From: Isoetes taiwanensis
Lineage: Eukaryota > Streptophyta > Lycopodiopsida > Isoetales > Isoetaceae
DNA: 64,000 bases
NCBI GenBank assembly: GCA_021234155.1
Contig: JAJEKV010000034.1
Location: 7,982,028-8,046,027 of the forward strand
Direction: 5' to 3'
In this document: positions 56,028-64,000 of the stretch, piece by piece
Layout of the letters: each line of letters begins with the position of its first letter
Numbering within the stretch: position 1 is the stretch's first letter
Program-made: the position numbers and the translations under genes
Notes under the pieces: model-generated
Databases searched by the model: none
The model's input: only the letters and a program-made list of their open reading frames with translations
What the model was told of the DNA's origin: nothing

Positions 56028-56340
56028 AAAAATGTTCTCGTAGCCACGGTAAAAATCGGGCAGTCCAAAAAATCGCCGACATCTCGCTTTTTGCACCGTA
56101 GCCACGATGATAAAATAGGGCAGTCCAAAAATCTGCAGACAGCTTTGCTTTCGACCGTAGCCACGGTCTTGAAATCGGCAGTCCAAAACTCGCCGACAAT
56201 CTGTTTTTGCACCGTAGCCACGGTGCGAAATAGGGCAGTCCAAAAATTGCCGACCGCCTGTTTTCGCACCGTAGCCCACGGTGCGAAATTGCCCAGTCCA
56301 AAAACTGCTGACATCCTGTTTTCGCACTGTAGCCACCATT
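56028..56340. repeat. Hairpin array S2, locus 4 (6 units)
   Basis: Units near 56,036, 56,092, 56,151, 56,206, 56,262 and 56,319 (period 55-59 bp). Best stems: TTTTGCACCGTAGCCACGG with TGCGAAA at 56,206-56,230, and TTTTCGCACCGTAGCC with CACGGTGCGAAA at 56,261-56,289. The spacer is AATAGGGCAGTCCAAAAA plus 'ttgccgac.tcctg', different from loci 1 and 3. Because the unit is close to 60 bp (20 codons), long spurious open frames cross it. Confidence 0.93.
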
Positions 56341-56930
56341 AAAGAATACCTAACATATACATCTAACAAGGATTTATTGCTCACATTGAATTCTAACAAT
56401 TAATGAATATCATAAATGAACATTCATACAAAAGCAATTTCGTCATATGAAAACAATTGATACATTATAGAAAAGACAATTTATAGAAAAGACATTATAT
56501 TAATACATAAGTTTTTAAGTACATTTCCTTTTCTTGGCATCGTGGCCTCAGAAAACCCAATCAAAATCTTCTAAGTCCTCTTCTTTTACTCCAGCCCCAA
56601 TTGCATCTAATGTGATACAATATGTCGTGGTCCTTCTGTGCACAAGACAAGCGCAGTTGTTTCCTTGTCCGGCTTCCACCCAAGCCTAGAGCTGCTTTTA
56701 TTTGCAAGGACAGAGTACATTTTGAAGCCCCCCCAAGACATACATTGCGATAGCCCTATCTATCGCTACCACTGATCATAGTTTGAGGTTAGGGGCACGT
56801 GGTTGCCACCTAATGACAGAGCCTTAAGCTTGAGGACCTCCTCAGACTCTGTGATGGACTATATTTATTGTGAAACACAATAATTTCCCCTTGTGAAGGT
56901 AGCCCATATAATGTGCACATCAAGGCCCCT
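56341..56930. other. Intergenic, nothing recognised
   Basis: No clear frame in either strand. May contain the 3' flank of the minus-strand frames to the right. Confidence 0.35.
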
Positions 56931-56932
56931 AC

Positions 56933-57605
56933 CTAGGGTGACTCTCTCGATGCCTTGCAATGTAAGTCATCAATAAATAACTCCCCGGCATAAAAGAAAC
57001 ATCGATTCAAGAAGAAATAGAAAATGAAACCAGATAAATACCTCTCTTTGTCCCGCTCGACAACAACCGGGTTTGTTATTTTGAAAGAGGACTTCGACAA
57101 ACACGTTCTATGAATTCGTATGGTGTTTGAAGAGCTAGCAGCCTTCAAATTTGACATCTTTCACCGCTTCATACCTCGCTTCACCGGGTTGCATGACAAT
57201 TTCAAATGCATCCTCCTCGAGGTATTGAGGATCCATCATAAGTCACATCCTCCATCATTTGTCCGGGGACATCAGGCCTCAAAGTCTATAAGTCCTCCCA
57301 GCCTACAACATGGGCATATATCCGCCCAATATCTCGCCTTCTCTCAACCCCGTCATTTTCAGATATGTCCGGAAACAACAAGTATGGTTTCCCACCTACA
57401 TGGATGGGATATGCTTCCGATAGCCCCCAAGTAGATAACTTTTTCTCTGAGACCTCCTCTTCCACAACCTCGATCTCCTCATTTTCCAAGACGAGCTTCT
57501 TTCCTCGTGATCTATCGGCTCCTCACCGGTGAGGCGGGGCGCTCGCTTGAGCCGCACCGGCACTTGAAGAAGAACCGCATCTTTGCTTGGCTTAGTGTAA
57601 ATCAT
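56933..57605 (-). pseudogene. Unrecognised broken minus-strand gene
   Basis: Minus frames in sequence: 57,396-57,605 (VPVRLKRAPRLTGEEP, then a basic stretch), 57,286-57,489 (VEEEVSEKKLSTWGLSEAYP, GKPYLLFPDISENDG, DIGRIYAHVVGWEDL), a continuation in another frame past 57,280 (DVPGQMMEDVTYDGSSIP), and 56,933-57,157 (NPVVVERDKERYLSGF, AGELFIDDLHCKA). The pieces overlap in a way that fits one protein of about 200 residues with several indels. No domain is recognised and no splice signals are needed to join the parts. Confidence 0.35.
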
Positions 57606-58109
57606 GTATGTGTTTGAACATGATATCTAGGCCGAAAAAACTTTCCTTCCCCTCTTGCCCGCACAGCTCAAGTAGTTTCTTCAAGAACCTTCTAATTCGG
57701 GCCATGATCGTTTTGGAAACATCTTAAGAAAAGCTTGATGCTTAGTAAAGGCAAACCAACCACAGACATGGTTTCACGCCGACTAGCTCCAGCCATGAAG
57801 CTATGAAGGATGCCGCCATATGCATCAAGAAACCCGCTACACTCGCCATAATGTCTATGCTCGTGCAAAATTATTATACACAAGTGGTTGCATCCACCTG
57901 CTCCTCTAGCTCCTCCTCGAACTCTTCAGATGCTTATGACGAAAAATCCCGCTCTTTCTCCACTATTTTGTCATACCATGCGCTAAACAAATTCCCATGC
58001 CTTATCCGACCCGCTATTTGCCATTCTCGTGGAGTAGCCCGATTTATGACACTTAGAATGTGAGCTTTGTAGCGGCTTGATTTGGTAATAGAGACTAAGA
58101 ACGTGGGCA

Positions 58110-58460
58110 ACGATGCGCGAAAATAACACTTCCTTAATTTATGCTATAGACAAATTCGCACCGGGCTACGGTATAAAACAAGACTTCGATAAGTTATTCT
58201 ATTCATAATTTCGCACCGCGGCTACTGTCGAAAATACCCATTCCATTTTTTTCAGGACATTTTCGCACCGCGGGCTACGGGTGCAAAACAACCCTTCAAT
58301 GTCTTATTGTATATAACTTCGCGACCGCATACGGTGCTTAATATACCCTTTCGCTTTTTATGTTATGCACATTTTCAAGACCGGGGCTACTGCATAAAAT
58401 GGCCCTTCCATATTTTATGAGAGCCACAATTTCAAGACCGTAAGTACGGTGTGAAAACAC
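58110..58460. repeat. Hairpin array S2, locus 5 (6-7 decayed units)
   Basis: Units near 58,115, 58,153, 58,208, 58,260, 58,317, 58,371 and 58,430, a period of 52-60 bp. Examples are TTTCGCACCGCGGGCTACGG with GTGCAAAA (58,261-58,288) and TTCGCACCGGGCTACGG (58,155-58,171). Stems have lost bases around CCG/CGG in most units. Spacers share 'acccttcaat' and 'cccttccat', nearest to locus 1. It ends about 90 bp from the stop of the minus-strand frame at 58,552. Confidence 0.88.
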
Positions 58461-58551
58461 GCCCACAATCGAGTTGTACATAACATGGCTACTTTAAGTC
58501 TTATATCCCAATGAAAGCAAATGTTTGCAATTAATATACAATAGATCTCCG

Positions 58552-59512
58552 CTAACAATCACTTATATTTATATTAGATAGATTCATATACGATATGACT
58601 TTGGGTGGCATGCATGACCCCAATTTATAGCATTCTTCTCTCTCAAGGCTTTCCCACCTTCTCCGCCATCTATCATGAAATGGAAGAAGTTTAAGTCCTG
58701 CCTCAAACTCCAATTGCCACCCGAACATCGAATAGAGACCACTCGCTCCTCCGCCTCGACTTTTGAACAAATTTTGATTATCCTTATGAATGTTCAAGTC
58801 TATGACAACTAATGAGTGCCATCATTGTCATCTTGTTCGATGTGAACTCCATCGTTTCTTTCTTCCTTCACGGACATTTCGCCATCTCCTATACTTAAAA
58901 GTGACATACGTAGTTTGCTTCCAATGCAATATCTCAACCAACCGAACCGTCTCGACTTATCCCCGTGATTCAAGATATTCAGCTCCATCGTGGAAGTCGA
59001 AAGCACTCCAACCTTCAAGAAATACACTATCTAAAAACTATCCGCCGACCGTTGAACTCAGAAACATCTTCAAGGTCTTCTTTACATTGTCGGGGCTTGA
59101 ATATGGCAATGAATGAATGATCAATTCCTAAATTTATCTTCACATGCCCGCAGACTCCTCCCTTCTCCTTCAATGCCGTGAACATTTCCTCGCATAAACT
59201 TACTCCGTGCTAATAAGATAGAAGTGGCATCCGTGAGGCCCGCAGATAAATCTGGACAGCCGGGCAATGGAAGCTCGCTTAGCTTGGATCTTCGTGGGGA
59301 GTATTCATACCTCCGTAACCATATACCCCTTTCTCCTCGAAATGACCGTGTGCTACCTTCAACAACAAGCAGCCCATATCTTGGTGAAAGCAATGGAAAA
59401 CACCGCTATCGAAAGTGTGAAGAGACAAGATTCTCCACATCGATATACACAAACCCGAGAGAATAGGAATGAACCGGATAAGTAATCGAACTAATTTGAA
59501 TATGGATTGCAT
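58552..59512 (-). pseudogene. Unrecognised broken minus-strand gene
   Basis: Four minus-strand frames follow one another: 59,279-59,512 (HQDMGCLLLKVAHGHFEEKG, YGGMNTPHEDPS), 59,121-59,393 (LPLPGCPDLSAGLTDATSIL, ARSKFMRGNVHGIEG), 58,809-59,027 (STMELNILNHGDKSRRFGWL) and 58,552-58,797 (MFGWQLEFEAGLKLLPFHDR). They may be one gene with frameshifts or two short genes. Composition is that of soluble proteins. No family recognised. The 3' end faces S2 locus 5. Confidence 0.35.
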
Positions 59513-59840
59513 AGAATTACATACTCACAATTTGCTTCTAACCGTGGGAAAGTTCATCGCTTGCTTATTTTTTCTTTTGCCATATCCGCTGGAGTGTATA
59601 CATGCCTTACTTGTACAAATATCTCTTTGCCTCGATCGAAATCCACCACCAAAGCCTTCCAATGTGCGTAAACATCATTTCTCCTTCATCTTTTGACTCA
59701 TTCACCTCGCATTGCAGGTTGGATCAGAACAAAGCTCCCTACCGACACCACGGTTGTTTCAAACTCATTTCCGACCGTGATAGAGCTTATAGCCATCTAG
59801 TCACGTAATTCAAATCAGAATGTGGAGCTGAATCGAAATA

Positions 59841-60125
59841 CTAGGAAAGGCTATGCGATTTTACCTTGATCGAAGTTTTTCGTGGGTCGAAACTCCCTTT
59901 AGCGCAGGTGGAAGGCCTCCCGAAAGTGAACCGGCTCCCTTGGTGCGCAATCGATCTTCGCAAAAACTCGCTGTGGAAAACACCGAAGGGAATTGAGGGC
60001 GGAGCTAACAGCTTATAATTGCCATGTGTGTAATCCGACACCGGGCTAGAGGCACGGATATTACCGGCTACGCGGCTTGACACCGAAAGGCTAAACAAAG
60101 GCTCTCGGTAAAAAGTTCTGTACAA
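59841..60125 (-). CDS. Unrecognised ORF, 94 codons
   Basis: The minus frame reads LFSLSVSSRVAGNIRASSPV, YKLLAPPSIPFGVFHSEFLR and GSRFTFGRPSTCAKGSFDP. No overlapping long frame on the other strand, so coding is plausible. No known domain, and it may continue upstream beyond the start called here. It is the last minus-strand frame of the series at 54.5-60.1 kb. Confidence 0.3.
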   Translation of the reverse strand: MYRTFYREPLFSLSVSSRVAGNIRASSPVSDYTHGNYKLLAPPSIPFGVFHSEFLRRSIAHQGSRFTFGRPSTCAKGSFDPRKTSIKVKSHSLS

Positions 60126-61040
60126 GCTCTACCCCATTGGTCATGAAGCTTTTGACGTGGCATCGAGTAAGGGCCCTTATTTGATCTCAAAAAACTCTAA
60201 TGCAGCCATGACATGTCTTGCAATAGATAGATTAAACTGTATTTCTTCATAATCTTATGTTCTATCAAGAAAGTTCAAGCATTCCCCTGGGGTTCACCTT
60301 TTTTTCCGTACAAAAACATGTGCATGGGCTTATGAAGGGGTTTTTGGCATTTTGAAGCACGATATACCTAAGGTGTGTCGTGACGCTTTTTGGCCGGAGC
60401 TGCTATATTTCCACGGTTTGAGGAGCTTTACATTTGCCGGGGGTATGCACTTAGAAATACGTTAAGGGGCTTATATGCTTTGATCAATGCCTTTCGCGAT
60501 ACGCTTAAGGGTGCTTGATTTCCGGAGGTATGTTTTGAATTTTTTTCCCTGTACAGTTTTTGCCTTAGAAAACTTGTTTTTATAGTTTCTTATGAACGGA
60601 TTAGAAGTACTTTTATCCTAAATACATAAGGCATTGTTGAGGATCCGTCTGCTTAGTTTAGTGGCTCAACCTTCACGTGCCTCCATTTCGCCGCTTTCTA
60701 CAAGTTTTTGGGTCCGGATATCAAGATAAGGTTTCCAATGAAGAAGGCAATGATTCCCCGATGACAAAGTTAGTCGGGTTTTGGCATTCAGTTTGGAGAA
60801 CCATGGCAGAACCGGGGCGTAACTATGGTTTTAGTACTTGTTTAAGAAGTCTAAGAGAATTAATGGCCGCTAATGGCCTGCATTTCAGTTGTTCAAGCAA
60901 GTTGAGAGCATTTCAGTTGATTTACTTATTAGCATATCGCGAGCTACGCCGCAGCCATGCTTTGTCGTACTAAAGAGTAGTTTTTTTGCATGCATCTCTA
61001 ATACATGCTCTAATATTTGATGCTTCTTATTTGCAAAAGT
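60126..61040. other. Intergenic or 5' flank, weak frame only
   Basis: One plus frame (60,677-60,973) with no known domain. Otherwise AT-rich DNA with no recognised signal. Confidence 0.35.
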
Positions 61041-61047
61041 TGACAAA

Positions 61048-64000
61048 ATGGAGAAGACATTAGTCATCAAGGTGAATGATGGGTGTGGAGTTGTGGATCG
61101 CCTTGGCCTTGTCATCGCCTCCCACGAAAGTGCACTTATGTGGATGTATGAAACGAAATAAGACAGGATTCGGGCTACTAGAGGATGAAAAAGAATTTGT
61201 ATTTCTTGGAGATAGGGAAGTGGCCTTCACACCAAGGCGGGGAGCTAAGGTTTAAGGTTTCTACCGACGAGGTTACTATCAAGGTGGTTGGGGAGCATGC
61301 ACATAAAAGGCAAAGGACTCGCAGCTTGAAAGCATTGCATTTCTAAATCACCAATTTGTGGTGATAGACCAAACCGCCATAGCCGAGGAAATGCACCAAT
61401 GAAGAGGTAAATGATGATGAACTCCATCTAGTTGAAAATGCTTCCTTTTTAGATGATGTGCCGATCCGAATTCAAAGAAAGGGCAAGCCGCTATCCAAGT
61501 TAGCAACTAAATTTGATGTTGCCGGATGGCAACATGCCGTGAAGAAGTTGAGCAGAAGTTGAAGCAAAGAAATCGAAGGAACAGTTTTGAATTGTGCTCT
61601 TATGATGTCCATGGTAAAGCAAAGATTTTCTATTTGGTGTCTTGAATGTGAAAAGAAATATGGGAAAGGTGGAGATGATACCATGTGTAACTTTGAAACG
61701 CAGCCATCTAAATTCCAAGGGCCATGCCGAGAATTATGAGCGAACCTCAAAGCGAAAGGAAAAGGGTCCACGGGGTCCGCAGATTGAGGAAAAGGAGGAT
61801 CAGCCTTGTAATGATGAGGAAGAGTTGCATATGTCCAAAGAGAACCAAGCTCTAGTTGAAAGTACGTTTTCTCTACATTGCAAAGTTTCAAGAGGAAACT
61901 AGAGTATTGATGTTGTGTTTAAGCTTTACGAGAATACCGTGGATTTGTAAGGGTTGAAGACATTCGTATCATTTGTGCCATGTGAAAGGCTCCTTTGAGT
62001 TGTTTCCAAAATCTGAAGTCTTGTTGGCCATATGAAAGACCATATTCTTCAAAGAGGCATGTGCATGCCGCATGAATATTGAGAAGGATTCAGATGAGCA
62101 AAGAACAAGAGGTGGGCGGCCCAAGAAATCTGCTGAACCAGACCCGCATCAAGGGAATTTGCTGAAGTTTTTTGCAAAGGGTGCGCTTACATTTTATTTG
62201 CTACAAGTGTTCATATTCTAGCTAATTTAATGTTGAATAATGTTTGCTGAATTTTACTTTGCCTTGTTTTGCAGCAAGAACCCTCCATCTACGAGCAACC
62301 AAGCATCATCAAGTAATAGTTCACGGAGTATACATAAGTGCCTTGTAACATTTATTGTATTGTAACTTTGTAGATTATTTAGACTTCGTTGTCTTTCCCC
62401 AACAGAAACATCTTTGGCTTTGCTATGTTGGGGCTTTTGGCAAAACAAATATAAGTATGGTGGGAAGTATGGAGATAAAGCCAAGGATTTAAGACCCTTT
62501 CTGCATGAGCTGAAAATGGGAACACAATGGTATTGTGAACCTACATTGCAGCATACATTAGTGGTTGGGCAGGATGTAATCCATGTTAGTGGCACGTTTA
62601 GGCATAAATGGCGCAAGAGGATTAGCTTTAGTGGTGAACCCTTTGTTAATTATCAATGTTCACTTTGTGCTGCTATTCCGAAGGAAAAAGATTTTTACAT
62701 GAGAGTGCATAGGCAAACTGATGATAAGGTAGCAAGGGGACTTAGAACTACTAAATTACGTGATTAGATCAGATTATCCAATAGCATAGAGGTAAAAAAA
62801 AATGGCTAGGTCTCACTGGATCCGAGATAAGGAAGTTAAAAGCGAGTTAATGTTTTCCTCGAATGAGAGTTGTGGCATTGTCCATGAAGGAAAGGTCACT
62901 TAGAGGATGTTTGAGGAGTCCATGAACGTAAAGGATGTGAATAGAGTTTGCCAAGACATAGTGGGAGGCACATCGGCAAGGAAAATTTAGTGGAAGGCCA
63001 GCTTTGTGGGATTTTTAAGGGACATAGCTCAAAACATAATCAGACCTGCCATAAAAGAAGATGTAGAGAAACCACGAAAAGCATTGTTTGAAACGATAAA
63101 GATTTGGGAGGGAGAAGAATGCACAATTTTCTTTCTCTAAACTTTGCAGGCCCAAGTATGTCCACCACGATGCGCTTCTACACGAGAAAGCTTTTTACAA
63201 AGTCGGTATAAGGGAAGACACATTCAAGCATCTTGCTCAAACCTATTCTCGACACATGCAACGCCAAAGAGCTCGACGGCGCGAATTCCAAAGAATTGTG
63301 GCCGAGGATGAGACCGTCGTGGAAGAGGGTTGTTCGTTGGATTCCTAGAGATGATTGTTTACTTGGCTTTTGTGGAAAGAAGGAAGGACATGTCTGCAAT
63401 GGCACATTTGAGGTGACCGCAAGGCTCCAATGAAGAGGGCTACAATGTCATTACGAAGGCCTTCGAGGAGAATGTGATTTCTCACCGCAAGAGTTCTTAT
63501 TGTAAACCCCTTGCACAAGAAGCTGCCCAAGCTTGTCCTTGCTATTATTCTTACGCGGTAATAGATTTGATCACCTTGAAGTAAGACGCCGCTGGAACCA
63601 CATCCGTGAATTGTGGAATGCACACTTGAGAATGGTTGTTGGCCCTCTAATCGGCCACAAATGGACGGAGATTCAAGACGAAGAGCATGCATGTTTGAGG
63701 ACTACACATCAAAGGGCTCTAAGAACTCTACATTTGAAGTGCCATGGATTGGTTGGCTTTAAGTGCCCCAATTAATGATGATGTTTATGGGCTGCATGAT
63801 CAAGATTTCGCGGCACAATGGCAAGAAGCTTGTTAATCCGCTGGACAAAGGCATCTAGAAGATTGTACTTAGGGAACGAAAGCTAGTGACTCTTAATGAC
63901 ATACAACATGTCTTTGAGTTATGCCAAGGGAGGCATGGGCTGAACTTGAGATGTGAAGCGCCAGGATAGGCAAAACTGGAGGGCTGCCCAACGCCTTGCC
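61048..64000 (+). pseudogene. Broken large gene with BED-like zinc finger, runs off the window
   Basis: Likely start ATG 61,048 (MEKTLVIKVNDGCGVVDRLG). The reading passes through several frames: GFGLLEDEKEFVFLGDREV (about 61,160-61,217), LSKLATKFDVAGWQHAVKKL (61,495-61,550), a zinc-finger region with WCLECEKKYGKGG and HLNSKGHAENYERTSKRKEK (61,637-61,763; C-x2-C…H-x5-H, BED-like), GGRPKKSAEPDPHQGNLLKF (62,110-62,170), the 62,414-62,767 frame (LRPFLHELKMGTQWYCEPTL, VNYQCSLCAAIPKEKDFYM), and near the right edge KKLVNPLDKG, TLNDIQHVFELCQGRHGL, and an R-Q-N-W-R-A-A-Q-R word. AG acceptors before 62,275 and 62,406 allow introns. The ending resembles repeat-borne ORFs I associate with many eukaryotic genomes; family name unknown. 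Confidence 0.45.

Noticed and set aside
55794-56399. 201-codon minus-strand ORF with repeated VATV/YGAK, FWT and FGLP words
   Set aside because: The repetition follows from the ~60-bp hairpin unit being close to 20 codons; several frames are open for the same reason.
1-64000. tRNA, rRNA, organelle DNA insertions and telomere-type repeats
   Set aside because: None found by eye. The only tRNA-related matches are the primer-binding sites of LTR elements. A covariance-model scan was not possible here.

Overview
The window looks like nuclear DNA of a land plant with a large, repeat-rich genome. Evidence: a spliced host gene with GT-AG introns, LTR elements primed by initiator-Met tRNA, a plant-style Helitron, a LINE fragment with a zf-RVT domain, and long AT-rich stretches without genes. 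A chromodomain Ty3/gypsy element whose pol reads more like fungal and seed-free-plant (Tcn1-type) chromoviruses than the usual seed-plant ones hints at a lycophyte, fern or moss. That is inference; no species is claimed.

Layout. 1-6.6 kb: AT-rich, no gene recognised. 6.66-6.99 kb: polypurine tract. 7.2-8.3 kb: unrecognised ORFs. 9.53-10.04 kb: a tandem array of short hairpins with a period of about 60 bp. 11.26-17.08 kb: a nearly full-length but frame-broken chromovirus (LTR, PBS, gag, RT, RNase H, integrase, chromodomain, PPT, LTR), followed at 17.21-18.3 kb by the 5' part of a second copy. 18.7-20.05 kb: a plant-conserved, uncharacterised host gene with five recognisable exons. 20-34.6 kb: mostly intergenic, with a poly(A)-tailed repeat pair, small tandem repeats and a palindromic minisatellite. 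34.66-35.53 kb: a LINE 3' fragment. 38.3-40.1 kb: a broken uncharacterised gene.

From about 38 to 60 kb there is a distinctive segment of short, apparently intronless ORFs, several as tandem paralogues. Arrays of a second 60-bp hairpin family (arm TTTCGCACCGTAG) recur at 40.3, 52.1, 54.2, 56.2 and 58.3 kb, often just 3' of an ORF. A divergent histone H3-like reading frame lies at 54.5-54.9 kb. The segment is interrupted by two insertions: a Helitron (40.70-45.05 kb) carrying an exon of the ER-retention receptor RER1, and a composite LTR insertion (45.38-51.10 kb) with a 5-bp target duplication (TAGTA) that splits one of the ORFs. With both insertions discounted, hairpin arrays occur roughly every 2 kb. 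I read this as a candidate undescribed element, possibly an old integrated large DNA virus or a novel large mobile element. No hallmark viral gene was recognised, so this is a hypothesis. 61.05-64 kb holds an unfinished, frame-broken gene with a BED-like zinc finger.

Caution: nearly every coding region carries frameshifts. Pairs of recent duplicates within the window (the two long LTR copies) are identical over long AT-rich stretches and differ mainly by small indels at C/G-rich triplets. That pattern fits base-calling error at methylated cytosines as well as decay, so 'pseudogene' calls are provisional.
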